A stretch of DNA of 64,000 nt from assembly GCF_002843305.1 (NCBI RefSeq), contig NZ_PGSG01000025.1, positions 62,001 to 126,000 of the forward strand, in the 5' to 3' direction. The stretch comes from Streptomyces barkulensis. Lineage in GTDB: Bacteria > Actinomycetota > Actinomycetes > Streptomycetales > Streptomycetaceae. The position numbers were made by a program, and so were the translations under genes. Below the pieces are notes generated by a model. It saw nothing but the letters and a program-made list of their open reading frames with translations, did no database searches and was not told where the DNA came from. Numbering within the stretch: the stretch's first letter is position 1; every line of letters starts with the position of its first letter. This document shows, in pieces, positions 1 through 8,937 of the stretch.

Positions 1-1072
1 GGGACAGCCACTCCACGGCGTCGCGCAGGGCGGCGGCGGGCAGCCGCCGCCGTCTGCCGTTCATCCCGTACAGGCCGCGCGGCATCCGCCCCGAGGTGCG
101 GCGCCACAGCAACTCGGCCCAGGACAGCGCCTGTCCGCCCGTGGCCGAGGGGATCGCGGAGCCCAGCGGCGCGGGCGGCTCGCGGAAGTCCTGGGCGCGG
201 TTGACGGCGAGGGCCTCGGCCAGCGCGGGGTCGGGGCCGGCAGCCCCGGTGCCGGTCTCGGTGCCGGGACCGGTTTCGGGACCGGGGTCGGGGCCGGGGC
301 CGGGACCGGTGCCGGTTTCGGGGCCGGAGCCCTCCGCGTCCAGCTCGACGGTGAGCGGCAGCGACCACTGCCACGCCGGGGCCAGGCCGAGCGCGCCGAG
401 GCCGGCCTCGGCGGACGCGCCCGGCAGCCGCAGCCGGCCCGGCAGCCCGAAGAGTTCCAGGGCCAGGCACAGCATGCGCAGGTTGACGCCGAGTTCGAGG
501 TGGACCAGCGAGCCGCGGAACCACTTGTAGACGGGCGGCAGCCGGGTGTACCGGCCGGCCAGCGCGATCTCACGCCCGGCGCCGGGTCGGCCCGTACCGG
601 CCCCCGCCGCGGGCAGGCCGGCCAGCGCGTGCCGGTAGACGTCCAGAGCCCCCCACCGTCCCCGCTCGCCGACGAGGACCTGCACGGGGAACCTGCTGCG
701 CACCGACGGATAGCCGCGGTGGTCGTTGAACGGGTTCTCCGGTTCGCGGCGCTGCACCCCGAAGGCGGCGGCCAGCGCGTGGCCCAGCCGGTCGGCGCCC
801 GGCTCCCCGGCGAACCGGCCCCGGGGGAAGGGGAGTTCCTCCAGCAGGTCGACGGTGCCGTGCGGCAGCGCGGTCAGCGGCCCGGACCGGGCGGCGTCCG
901 GCAGCCCGGGCACCACCTCGGTCTCCGTCAGCGGGCCGGGCGGCGGTACGGGCGGCTCCGGGCGGTCGGCGCCGTTGCCGTAGGCGAACCACATCAGGTC
1001 GCGCGCCATGAAGTCCGCGTCCTCGGGCATCGGGGCGCCGGCGGATTCGCCGCGGGCGGGTGCGGTCTCCAT
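1..1072 (-). CDS. SagB-type azoline dehydrogenase (nitroreductase family), 3' end outside window
   Basis: FMN-dependent nitroreductase-fold enzyme predicted to oxidise azolines on a modified peptide to azoles. The ATG at 1072 begins METAPARGES; 357 codons are visible and the frame runs off the left edge. Sequence signs: YPSVRSRFPVQVLVG (about residue 120) fits the PSGGARHPLEVY-type motif of SagB/ThcOx proteins, followed by a RWGALDVYRHAL segment, then LVHLELGVNLRMLCLALELFG, the usual flavin-domain helix. After a low-complexity Gly/Pro/Thr/Glu linker (bases about 240-335) a second half-repeat starts at RRTSGRMPRGL, typical of the tandem TOMM dehydrogenases. It lies 71 bp downstream of the YcaO gene and is probably the next gene of the same operon. 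Family assignment is inferred from motifs; a non-flavin role cannot be excluded without the C-terminus. Confidence 0.72.
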   Translation of the reverse strand, partial: METAPARGESAGAPMPEDADFMARDLMWFAYGNGADRPEPPVPPPGPLTETEVVPGLPDAARSGPLTALPHGTVDLLEELPFPRGRFAGEPGADRLGHALAAAFGVQRREPENPFNDHRGYPSVRSRFPVQVLVGERGRWGALDVYRHALAGLPAAGAGTGRPGAGREIALAGRYTRLPPVYKWFRGSLVHLELGVNLRMLCLALELFGLPGRLRLPGASAEAGLGALGLAPAWQWSLPLTVELDAEGSGPETGTGPGPGPDPGPETGPGTETGTGAAGPDPALAEALAVNRAQDFREPPAPLGSAIPSATGGQALSWAELLWRRTSGRMPRGLYGMNGRRRRLPAAALRDAVEWLS

Positions 1073-1143
1073 GCGGTCTCCGTGCTGTCGTGGTCGGTGG
1101 TGCGGGTGGTCAGGCGGTGCGGCCGGTGCCGCCCGTGCGGGCC

Positions 1144-3099
1144 TCAGGGGAACGGATGCGGGTCGTAGGGCGGGATCCCGTGCTCACCGGGGGTGCCGGC
1201 CAGTGCGGCGGTCAGCCGCGGAAGACCCGCCAGGCGCTGCTGCGCGTGGCCGAAGCACATCGGGAGGATGCCGGGGACGACGGCCTTGACCACGGCGGTG
1301 CCCAGATCGGTGTGGTCGCGGGTGGTCTGGTCGACGAGCACGATCCGGTCCAGACCCGCGGCGGCGTACAGCCCCCGCACGTACTCCAGCGCGCCGCGCA
1401 CATCGCCCGCCGCGGCCCGCTCCAGCCTCTCCGGCCAGCCGGGGAAGGCGTCGCGCAGGGTGGTCCGGGGCCCGCCGAGCACGGCGGTGACCCGCTCCCG
1501 CTTCTCCGGCAGCGCGTGGAGCCGGAGATGGTCGTCGAGCACCTCGACCCGCCACGGGTCCTCCAGCATCGCCTCCGCCGCCGAACGGTCCCAGTCCGCC
1601 GGGTCGCTGACGATCTGGCCCAGCTCCCACAGCGCGGCGCGCACCACCGACTCCGGGCGTGTACCCGAGCCGGCGGCGGAGAACGTCGCGGGGAAGCCGC
1701 CGGTGCGGTTGACCGCCAGCGCCCAGACCACCGGGACCCCGATGTCCTGGGTGGCGACCAGCAGATGGGTCTCGAAACCGCGGGACTCGATGAGCGCCAG
1801 CAGCCGCCGGGAGGCGGGGTCGGTCACCGTGGCCGGATCGATGGAGGGCAGCGGCACGGCGCGGTGCCAGGAGAGCAGGAAGGCGTCGCGCTCGGCGAGT
1901 TCGAGCAGCGAGTGCAGGGCCGCCTCCTCCGGGGTGGAGCCGAGCGCGCAGCCGCTGGAGGACTCGTGGAAGAAGTGCCGCCGCGGTGCGGCGCCCTCGG
2001 CGCGGGCGGCGTGCCGCGCCAGCCGGTAGCGGTAGTCGTACTGGTAGAAGCCGATGTCGGCCGGGACGAGCCGGGCCTCACCGGTGTCCAGGTCGTGGCC
2101 CCACACCCAGTCCATCGGGGTGTCGGCGGAGGAGGGCATCACCCGGCAGTGCGGGTGCGCCAGCTGCTCGGGCGTGTACCGGCCCAGCGTCGCCGGGTCC
2201 AGCGCGAGGTCGCGGACGTCCCGGTGGGCCAGCCCGGTGAGCACCGGGCTTTCGTGCGGGAAGCCGGCCAGCCGCTCGTACGCCTCCAGCACCGCGACGG
2301 ACTCGGCCTCGCCGAAGGTGAACGCCCGCCCGTAGCCCATGGACAGGGAGTCGGGCACGGCCGCCGCGCTCATGGCGAACGGGGCCAGGGACTGCCGCAG
2401 CACCTCCAGCACCGGCCCGTAGCGGGGGTCGACCAGCTTCTCGCGCAGGGCGCCGGGGCGCAGCAGACGGCTGCCGCCGGTGCCCCGGGTGGGGTCCTGC
2501 GGGGAGGCGGGGCGGCTGCGCAGCACCAGCGGTTCGGGCGGAACCGGCGGGAGGGGGGCGGGCAGGGGCGCGGAGGCGGCGGCCCGGGCGGCCGGGGCCG
2601 GGGCGCACACCGGGCAGTCGAAGCTGCGCGGCACCCGGCGGCGGCGGACCGCGTGCCGCCCGACGGCGTACAGCTCGCCGGGGCGCAGCGGGTGCCCGGC
2701 CAGGTGCTCCAGCGCGGTGGCGAGCATCGGCAGCAGCAGCGGGCGGCGGGGCGCCGGGCGGGAGCAGGGTTCGGCGAGGTTCTCCACCAGCGGATGGGAC
2801 ACGGCCACCCGGGCCCGCACCTCGGCACAGCCCGCGCAGCCCGCGTCGGTGTCCGGCACCCAGCGCGGCCCGACGACCACCTCGTCGTCGTAGACCCGCA
2901 CCGACAGGTGTTCGGTGCGGCGGTCGGCGGCGCGGCGCCAGTGCCCGCGTTCCCGGGACAGGTCCCAGCCACGGCCCAGCGAGATCCCGCCGGAGGCCGT
3001 GCGGGCCAGCGGTTCGAGCGCCTCGTGCCATGCGCCGTCGAGGCCGTCGAAGCGGTCGGGGCGGTCGGGGCGGTCGGGGCCGTCGGGACGCTCAGACAT
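1144..3099 (-). CDS. YcaO-domain cyclodehydratase (azoline-forming, RiPP)
   Basis: 651-residue YcaO protein that would use ATP to cyclise Cys/Ser/Thr of a precursor peptide into azolines. Seen in the sequence: a YcaO core from about residue 215, with the ATP-binding helix ALHSLLELAERDAFLLSWH near residue 390, and a C-terminus ending PYDPHPFP. The terminal PHPFP is the PxPxP motif typical of YcaO proteins working in azole-forming complexes. The N-terminal ~190 residues carry two CxxC pairs (CAGC and CPVC) that could bind a structural zinc. Its ATG overlaps the end of the upstream E1-like partner gene by 8 bp, so the two are translationally coupled, as expected for subunits of one cyclodehydratase. 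The acidic, DRPDRPDR-rich N-terminus is low complexity. Confidence 0.9.
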   Translation of the reverse strand: MSERPDGPDRPDRPDRFDGLDGAWHEALEPLARTASGGISLGRGWDLSRERGHWRRAADRRTEHLSVRVYDDEVVVGPRWVPDTDAGCAGCAEVRARVAVSHPLVENLAEPCSRPAPRRPLLLPMLATALEHLAGHPLRPGELYAVGRHAVRRRRVPRSFDCPVCAPAPAARAAASAPLPAPLPPVPPEPLVLRSRPASPQDPTRGTGGSRLLRPGALREKLVDPRYGPVLEVLRQSLAPFAMSAAAVPDSLSMGYGRAFTFGEAESVAVLEAYERLAGFPHESPVLTGLAHRDVRDLALDPATLGRYTPEQLAHPHCRVMPSSADTPMDWVWGHDLDTGEARLVPADIGFYQYDYRYRLARHAARAEGAAPRRHFFHESSSGCALGSTPEEAALHSLLELAERDAFLLSWHRAVPLPSIDPATVTDPASRRLLALIESRGFETHLLVATQDIGVPVVWALAVNRTGGFPATFSAAGSGTRPESVVRAALWELGQIVSDPADWDRSAAEAMLEDPWRVEVLDDHLRLHALPEKRERVTAVLGGPRTTLRDAFPGWPERLERAAAGDVRGALEYVRGLYAAAGLDRIVLVDQTTRDHTDLGTAVVKAVVPGILPMCFGHAQQRLAGLPRLTAALAGTPGEHGIPPYDPHPFP

Positions 3100-4939
3100 C
3101 GGACCCCTCCCTCCCGGCCGGGTGCGCGCGGACCGGCCCGTACCACACCGGGAGCTCGCCCAGCACGGGATCGGCGCGGTGGCAGACGCCCAGGTAGCGC
3201 ACTCCCGCGGCGGCGGCGTACGCGGCGACCTGCTCGCGCAGCAGGGCGACCGCCTCGGCGCCGGCGAGGGCCAGGGCGTCCGTGCGCACGCCCGGGGACG
3301 CCCCCGCGGCCGCGTCCGCGCCCCGCAGACGGCGCACCTGGACGCGGGCCAGGACGGTGCCCAGTGCCGCCCGCGCGGCCCCGGCGCCGTCCGGGCCCCA
3401 GGCCAGCGCCGGCGGCTCCCCGCTCCCGGTGATCTCCGCGCGGCACAGCCGCCAGTCCAGGCCGGGGACGTGCAGCAGCCGCACGCGGACGTCCGCGGGC
3501 CCGTGCTCCGCCAGGCCGTGCAGGATCCGGGCGGTCTCCGGATCCCGCCTCCACTCCTGCTCCTGCTCCTGCCCCTGTTGCTGTTGCTGTTCCGTCTCGT
3601 GCCCCGCCGCGGCGGGAGGGGCCGGGGGACGGGCGTCGGCCGCGAGCAGCCGCAGCGCCCCGTCGAGGAGCCAGCGCTCCTCGGTCAGGCCCGCGGCGGA
3701 CACGGCCCCCGGCTGCGCGGGCGCCAGCCCGCGCAGCGCCTCCAGGCCGGTGGCGACGGTCGCGGTCCGCTGGTCGTGCGCCCAGGCGACGACACGGCCG
3801 GTGCGTCCGGCGCGGTACTCCGCCTCCCGCAGCGCGAGCGGCATCTGCGGCAGGTCGTCGCCGGCGGTGAGGGCGAACAGCCCGGTCCAGGGCGTCGCGA
3901 CGGCGGTGACGGACCGCACCGCGTCCTGCGGTTCCGGCGCGTCGGCGGGCGCGGCGTCCGCCAGCGCGCGCGGCGGGCGCACGGGATCGGCGGGCGACGG
4001 GACGAGCACCCGCTCGGCCGCCACCTCCGCGCCGTGCAGCACATGGGCCTCGCCGGGGGTCGCGCCCTCGGTCAGGGCCTCGAACAGCGCCTGGCCGGCG
4101 AGCGCCCCGGCCAGCGCGTCCGCGGCGGGCCGGGCGGCAGGCTCCCCGCCCCCCGGCTGTGACTTCCCACCCGCCACCCACGCCTGGGCCCGGACGTCCA
4201 GCGCGGGCCACACACCGCGCGCGGCCCGGTCGCGGACGGCCGGGCCGGCCAGCACCAGCGGCCCGGCCGTCCGGACCGCCACCACCGGCACCCCGTCCGG
4301 CAGCCAGTCCGGCAGCCAGTCCGCCCCGGACTCCCCGCCCGGGGCGGACCCGCTCTCCTCCCGGTGGTACAGCACGGCGTCGGCCTCCCCGGCCGCGCTC
4401 CCCGGCTCCGCCGGGGAGCCGGGCAGCACCTCGGCGCCCAGCCGCAGCGCGGTCGCGGCGACGGCGTCCGGGTCGGGCGAGGCCAGCACCAGCCGCCGGG
4501 CGCCGGCCCGGGCCAGGCCGCGGGCGGCGGGCAGCACGACGGCCGGCGGCCCGCACAGCAGGATCCGCGCGTCGCGGAAGCGCTCGAAGAGGGCGTACGG
4601 GTCGTCGGAGACCGACTCCAGCCAGGCCAGCGCCTCGGGGTGGCGCTCGCGCACCTCCCGCGGCGGCTCGGGCACGGTCAGGGCGCCCAGGTCCAGCAGC
4701 ATGCCGTGCCCGCGCAGCCCGTCGGCCAGTTTCCGCACCACGGGGCGGGCGCGCTCCGAGCCCAGGGCGGCGACCAGCTCGTCCTCGGTGACGCCGTCCT
4801 CCAGCAGGGGGACGCACACGTCGACGACCTTGAACAGCGCCTCCGGGCCCCGCATGGCGAACTGCGTGCCCGCCCCGCTGAGGTACACCCCGCCCGGTAC
4901 CGGCGCGTAGTGGAGGTACGGCCGGGCCTTCATCCTCAT
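3092..4939 (-). CDS. E1-like/RRE partner protein of azole cyclodehydratase (TOMM leader-binding protein)
   Basis: 615-residue protein that would bind the precursor leader and present it to the YcaO enzyme. The ATG at 4939 overlaps the LanB stop (ATGA), which fixes the start; the longer open frame upstream is a shadow of LanB. The first ~90 residues (RPYLHYAPVPGGVYLSGAG, then a winged-helix-like EDGVTEDELVAALG) resemble a RiPP recognition element. Residues ~120-160 (ILLCGPPAVVLPAARGLARAG) look like a Rossmann-type E1/ThiF segment. A Gln/Glu-rich run (EQQQQQGQEQEQEW) near residue 460 comes from CTG/CTC trinucleotide-like repeats. The C-terminal half carries weak YcaO-N-terminus-like stretches. 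Role is inferred mainly from operon position and N-terminal features; exact subclass (C, C-D split or F-like) is uncertain. Confidence 0.72.
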   Translation of the reverse strand: MRMKARPYLHYAPVPGGVYLSGAGTQFAMRGPEALFKVVDVCVPLLEDGVTEDELVAALGSERARPVVRKLADGLRGHGMLLDLGALTVPEPPREVRERHPEALAWLESVSDDPYALFERFRDARILLCGPPAVVLPAARGLARAGARRLVLASPDPDAVAATALRLGAEVLPGSPAEPGSAAGEADAVLYHREESGSAPGGESGADWLPDWLPDGVPVVAVRTAGPLVLAGPAVRDRAARGVWPALDVRAQAWVAGGKSQPGGGEPAARPAADALAGALAGQALFEALTEGATPGEAHVLHGAEVAAERVLVPSPADPVRPPRALADAAPADAPEPQDAVRSVTAVATPWTGLFALTAGDDLPQMPLALREAEYRAGRTGRVVAWAHDQRTATVATGLEALRGLAPAQPGAVSAAGLTEERWLLDGALRLLAADARPPAPPAAAGHETEQQQQQGQEQEQEWRRDPETARILHGLAEHGPADVRVRLLHVPGLDWRLCRAEITGSGEPPALAWGPDGAGAARAALGTVLARVQVRRLRGADAAAGASPGVRTDALALAGAEAVALLREQVAAYAAAAGVRYLGVCHRADPVLGELPVWYGPVRAHPAGREGSDV

Positions 4940-7551
4940 TCGGTCTTCCCTCCGTACTGGAACGGTCCGCCGGGAGCGCGGCCGATCTCGACGACCCACT
5001 CGGCGGCGTGCTCCCCGTCGGAGACGCCGGGCAGCGCCTCCTCCACGTAGCCGGCGCTGCGGCGCTCCATCAGCCGGGGCAGCACCCGGACGTTCAGGGC
5101 GGCGGCGAGATCGACGTACTGCGGCTTCTGGCGGCGGCGGTGGTCGCGCACGTCCTCGCCCGACTCGTTGGCGGCCTGCCGGTAGCCGTCGTCGAACGGC
5201 GTCTTGAGCACGACCTCCTCGGGCACGCCGTGGCGGGCGCGCCAGGCGGCGAGCGCCAGCAGCCGGTCGTGCTCGGCGGGCCCGGCGGCCACGGCGTCGG
5301 CCAGTTCCCGGCCGCCGTACCAGCGGCGGCGGGCGAGCACCGCCGAGCCGACCGACAGCCGGGGGCAGCGGTGGGTGCGCCGGTCGTCCCGGCCCGCGGC
5401 GGTGTGCCGGCGGCCGACCAGGTCCTCGTACAGCCGCCCGCCGCTCATCAGCCAGCTCGCCAGCCGCACCGGCGGCGGGAACAGCTCGGGGTGACCGGCG
5501 CCGAGGGTGAGCACCCGCAGGTCGCGGCCTTCCGCGTCGCGCAGGGTGAGGGTGTCGGTGCCGGGGTCGTGCGCCAGCCGGAGGGGGAGCCAGTCGTCCG
5601 GGCGGAGCCCGTCGGCGAGGACCGGGACATGGGCGTTGACGTTGAGCCGGTGCAGACCGAGGTCCTCGGCCACCCGGGCGCCGTCCGCGCCGTACTGCGC
5701 GGTCAGCCGGCGCGCGGCGTGGCCGAGCGCGCCCCCGCCGAGTGCCCGGTCGTAGCCGAGGAAGCGGCCGTAGAGCATGCCGTGCCCGGCGTAGGCGTCG
5801 TTGAAGACCAGCCGGTCGCGCCAGGGCTGGACCAGGACGCCGTAGGCCAGGTGCCCCTGCCGGAAGCGGTCCGGCAGCCCGGCGGCGAGGTCGGCGGCCT
5901 CGGTGGCGGTCAGGGTGAGGTCCTCGCCGCGCTCGGCGGCCCGGTCCAGTTCGGCGCCCAGGGTCTCGGCGACGGACCGGCGCAGGTCCTGCAGCCGGTC
6001 CAGGGAGCCGTCGGCGGGTCCGGTGCCCGCCGCGACGGTGCCGTCGTAGTCGCCGCCCCTGCGGTACACCTCGCCGACGAGTTCCGCCGCGTGCTCGACC
6101 AGGGACACCTCGGCGCCCGCGCCGAACCGCTCGGTGAACGCGGTGCTCAGCAGGGCCCGTACGTCGTGCATCCGGTCGAAGACGGACAGCAGCCCGACCC
6201 CGGCGGCCAGATCGTCCAGCCGGGAGCGCCAGGCGGCGGTGGCGATCCGGGCGGGCGGCAGGACGTAGTCCTCCTCCACCAGGATCCGGGCGGGGCGGTT
6301 CGCCGCCAGGCTCAGCCGGTTCAGGGCGGAGTTCAGCCGGGCCAGGTCGTGTTCGCGTTCCGAGGGCGGGGAGTCCGCCAGGGCGGGCAGCCGGGTGCGG
6401 ATCTCGGCCAGGACGCCGGCCGTGGCCGGCTCCGCGAGGTCGGGCGGGTCCAGCAGGCCCTGGAAGTCGGCGCCGCCGTCCTCGGGGCCCCGGCAGACGC
6501 ACAGGATTCCGGCGGCCACGGACTTCGCCACCGCCCGCAGCGCCTCCTCGCGGGGGCGGCCGGTCCGGGCGGCCAGGTCCGCCGCCACGGCGGAGGCCCG
6601 GCGCGGCCCCAGGGCGGTGGCCTCGACCAGCGGCCGGATGCTGCCGTTCAGGGGGGCCGCCAGGCGCCGCACCCCCTGGTCGGTGCGGCGCAGGAAGTAC
6701 AGCCTGCCGCCGGCGGGGTCCACGGTCGAGGTGGGCGGCAGCTGCACCCAGGTGTCCGGGGCCAGGTCCTCCCCGGCCGGTTCCAGGCCGCCCAGCACGT
6801 AGTCGAGCATCACCCGGTCCAGGCCCACGAAGGCGGTCGCGCCCCCGAAACGCACCTCGCCGGGTGCGACACCGGTCTCGGCGGTCTCGCCGTTCCCGCG
6901 GTCCTCGCCGTCCTCGCCGTCCTCATGGGGCAGGGCGAGGCCGACGGCGGTGAAGCGGGACAGCGGGCTGGTGCGGACCATGGCGCGGGTGACGTACTGG
7001 AGCAGACCGCGCTCGGTCTTGCGGACCCGGGACGGTATCCGGCCCCCGGCGGCGGCCCTGCGGTAGCGCTCGGCCGATCCGGCCACCTCCGGGGCCACCA
7101 GGGCCAGGGAGCGCCGCAGGTCCTCGTCGCCCAGCACCCCGGCCAGCAGGGTCCGTTCGCGGTCCGCGGCCTCCGGGTAGGCCTCGGCCACCCGGGCGCG
7201 CAGCCCGTCGCGCCGCTCCCGGGCCTGCCGCCAGCGGGCGACGGCGGCGGGTTCGGGATCGGGTACGGCGCGGGGCCGCCGGTCGTTGTGGATGTCGCGG
7301 CGCAGGGCGATGAGCCTGCCGCGCTCGTCGGTGCCGGTGGTGTCGGCGATCAGCTCGTACAGGGCGTCCGAGCAGGCGTCGGCCGCGGCCCGCACCTCCT
7401 GTTCGGCGTCCGTCAGCTCCCCCAGGAGGCCGGCGAGGTGCGGGTCGCCCAGGCGGGAGCGGCGCAGCGGGTTGACGCGGAGCATCCACACCGGCTCGGC
7501 CGGCGCCGCTTCGGGGAACTCCGGGGCCCCCGTCCCCTCCGCCGCGCTCAC
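4936..7551 (-). CDS. Lantibiotic dehydratase, stand-alone glutamylation protein (LanB N-terminal type)
   Basis: 871-residue LanB-family protein (PF04738 type). In this family the enzyme transfers glutamate from glutamyl-tRNA to Ser/Thr of a precursor peptide before elimination to dehydroalanine/dehydrobutyrine. Start is GTG at 7551, overlapping the upstream stop as GTGA. Diagnostic stretches: the ERGLLQYVTRAMVRTSPLSRF segment around residue 180-200, matching the LxxYxxRxxxRxxPxxxF motif near the N-terminus of the domain, and a C-terminal block with LAAWRARHGVPEEVVLKTP, KPQYVDLAAAL and GYVEEALPG. It ends there: no C-terminal elimination domain is fused, as in thiopeptide and goadsporin systems where that activity is a separate protein. 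The neighbouring small LanB gene is the obvious partner. Length fits split LanB proteins (about 800-900 aa). Confidence 0.88.
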   Translation of the reverse strand: MSAAEGTGAPEFPEAAPAEPVWMLRVNPLRRSRLGDPHLAGLLGELTDAEQEVRAAADACSDALYELIADTTGTDERGRLIALRRDIHNDRRPRAVPDPEPAAVARWRQARERRDGLRARVAEAYPEAADRERTLLAGVLGDEDLRRSLALVAPEVAGSAERYRRAAAGGRIPSRVRKTERGLLQYVTRAMVRTSPLSRFTAVGLALPHEDGEDGEDRGNGETAETGVAPGEVRFGGATAFVGLDRVMLDYVLGGLEPAGEDLAPDTWVQLPPTSTVDPAGGRLYFLRRTDQGVRRLAAPLNGSIRPLVEATALGPRRASAVAADLAARTGRPREEALRAVAKSVAAGILCVCRGPEDGGADFQGLLDPPDLAEPATAGVLAEIRTRLPALADSPPSEREHDLARLNSALNRLSLAANRPARILVEEDYVLPPARIATAAWRSRLDDLAAGVGLLSVFDRMHDVRALLSTAFTERFGAGAEVSLVEHAAELVGEVYRRGGDYDGTVAAGTGPADGSLDRLQDLRRSVAETLGAELDRAAERGEDLTLTATEAADLAAGLPDRFRQGHLAYGVLVQPWRDRLVFNDAYAGHGMLYGRFLGYDRALGGGALGHAARRLTAQYGADGARVAEDLGLHRLNVNAHVPVLADGLRPDDWLPLRLAHDPGTDTLTLRDAEGRDLRVLTLGAGHPELFPPPVRLASWLMSGGRLYEDLVGRRHTAAGRDDRRTHRCPRLSVGSAVLARRRWYGGRELADAVAAGPAEHDRLLALAAWRARHGVPEEVVLKTPFDDGYRQAANESGEDVRDHRRRQKPQYVDLAAALNVRVLPRLMERRSAGYVEEALPGVSDGEHAAEWVVEIGRAPGGPFQYGGKTE

Positions 7552-8864
7552 CGGGACCCGCCCGCGGCCGGCTGCTCCGCCTGTATCCGGTCCAGCCGTT
7601 CCCGCCAGGGGACGCCCAGGACGGTGTCCACGGTCTCGGCGACGGCGTGGCACATGTAGTAGCGGTGCATCGGGGAGACCCCCAGCAGGGGGAGCTGCTG
7701 GTAGAAGAGGTTGATGAGCAGGCGGTAGGAGGCGAACCACTCGGGCGGGTCGTCGACGACGCCGGTGGCCCCCACGGTGCGGTGGAACTCGCTGGGTCTG
7801 GCCTGCCTGCCGTCGGTCATGCCGGGAGGGCCCATGGTGGCCGCGTCGAACCCGGCGCCCAGCGACTCCAGGCCCTCCAGCGTCAGCGTTCCGCCGGCCA
7901 CCGCCGAGTCGAAGGCGCCCATGCAGTACGCGAACGCGGTGCGCCAGGCGCCGGCCTGTGGCCCGTATTCACCGGCCAGGGATTTCGCGACTATTTCACG
8001 GAGCAGTGGGGCGTCTTTTTCCAGACGCTTGTCGAATGCGGGTCTGGGATCTTTTCTCGGAGCCGCCCAGGACATGAACGCCTCGGAATGTGAACGCAGT
8101 GAGAACACTCCGTAAGCGGCGCCGGAATGGTGTGAGGAGATCAGTGCCGCGAATGCCTCGGCCAGTCGCGCGGTGGCCTGTGAACGGTCCCGGGTGATCT
8201 CCTCGATCATGTCCGTCAGCGGTTCGCACATCCGGCCCAGCGCGATTTCCCGGAGGCTGTCCAGCGGCTGCGGCCACCGGGCGGCCTCGGCGGCGGGGAT
8301 CGGCTCGACCGTCCCGTGCGGACGCATCGGCAGATAGGGCGGGGGGACCCGTTCCAGGCGGCCGAACTCGCGTGCCTGCTCCAGGTACTCCTCCTCGGTG
8401 AGCGCGCCGGCCGGCGGCTCGGGGCCGGTCTCCAGGAGCCGGCCGACCTCGTCCCAGGGCAGGGGGCGGCCCCGGTCGGCGCGGCCGACGAGTTCCACGT
8501 GAGGGCCGTACAGCCAGCCGCGCCGCAGGTAGACGAGGGATGCGCCGTACTCCTGCCGCAGCGCGCGGACGGCGGGCACCACCGTGCCGGCCAGCCACTG
8601 CGGAGTCACGGGGGTCCGGGTGTACAGACGGAGACCCGCCACCTGGCCGGTGTCCGCCCCGGTGACGGCTGCTGCACCAACGGTCACGCTCATCCACCTG
8701 TTCGCGGTCGAGGGTCCGGCCGCGTCCCGCCCGTCCGTGCGGTGGACGGAATCGCGTGTCCGGGGGTGGTCGGAAAAGAAAGGAAAAACCGAGAGTTCTT
8801 CGGCGATCGCGGCGTCTTCGAAGGCCGCGGATTCTGTTTGTGTTCCGTAGAATTTCTGGATCAT
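7548..8864 (-). CDS. Thiopeptide-type bacteriocin biosynthesis protein (small LanB, PF14028-like)
   Basis: 438 residues from the ATG at 8864, which has GGAG about 11 nt upstream. Alternative starts are 8945 (no clear RBS) and 8693 (AGGTGG directly abuts ATG). LRLYTRTPVTPQWLAGTVVPAV followed by SLVYLRRGWLYGPHVELVG fits the PF14028 pattern (wFxxRY..gpHlrLR). In split LanB systems this family performs glutamate elimination, while divergent members form the pyridine ring of thiopeptides; sequence alone does not decide which. The first ~57 residues after 8864 precede the recognisable domain, are AT-richer than the rest and look leader-like. It is the first gene of the minus-strand operon and is coupled to LanB by a GTGA overlap. 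Confidence 0.75.
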   Translation of the reverse strand: MIQKFYGTQTESAAFEDAAIAEELSVFPFFSDHPRTRDSVHRTDGRDAAGPSTANRWMSVTVGAAAVTGADTGQVAGLRLYTRTPVTPQWLAGTVVPAVRALRQEYGASLVYLRRGWLYGPHVELVGRADRGRPLPWDEVGRLLETGPEPPAGALTEEEYLEQAREFGRLERVPPPYLPMRPHGTVEPIPAAEAARWPQPLDSLREIALGRMCEPLTDMIEEITRDRSQATARLAEAFAALISSHHSGAAYGVFSLRSHSEAFMSWAAPRKDPRPAFDKRLEKDAPLLREIVAKSLAGEYGPQAGAWRTAFAYCMGAFDSAVAGGTLTLEGLESLGAGFDAATMGPPGMTDGRQARPSEFHRTVGATGVVDDPPEWFASYRLLINLFYQQLPLLGVSPMHRYYMCHAVAETVDTVLGVPWRERLDRIQAEQPAAGGSR

Positions 8865-8917
8865 CTTGCCCGGCCGCTCCGCCCGGGACAATGGGGGCAG
8901 AACAGTTGCCTGACATG

Positions 8918-8937
8918 TGTCACGATTCTGCGTGACA
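8918..8937. promoter_or_regulatory. Inverted repeat in the divergent RiPP/methyltransferase promoter region
   Basis: TGTCACG-ATTCTG-CGTGACA is a perfect 7-bp inverted repeat with a 6-bp spacer. It lies in a locally AT-richer stretch between the start of the RiPP operon (8864, minus) and the methyltransferase (9049, plus), where a regulator could control both. Overlaps the first codons if the RiPP gene began at 8945, another reason to prefer the 8864 start. Regulator unknown; operator role is inference. Confidence 0.45.

Noticed and set aside
3092..6502. An 1136-codon open frame running through E1-like and LanB genes
   Set aside because: Upstream of 4939 it is the antiphase of LanB and has a random Arg/Pro-rich composition; the ATGA overlap fixes the real start.
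8584..8850. Plus-strand 88-residue ORF ending TESSSAIAASSKAADSVCVP as RiPP precursor
   Set aside because: It is antisense to the small LanB gene, lacks an RBS and is explained by reverse translation of that gene.
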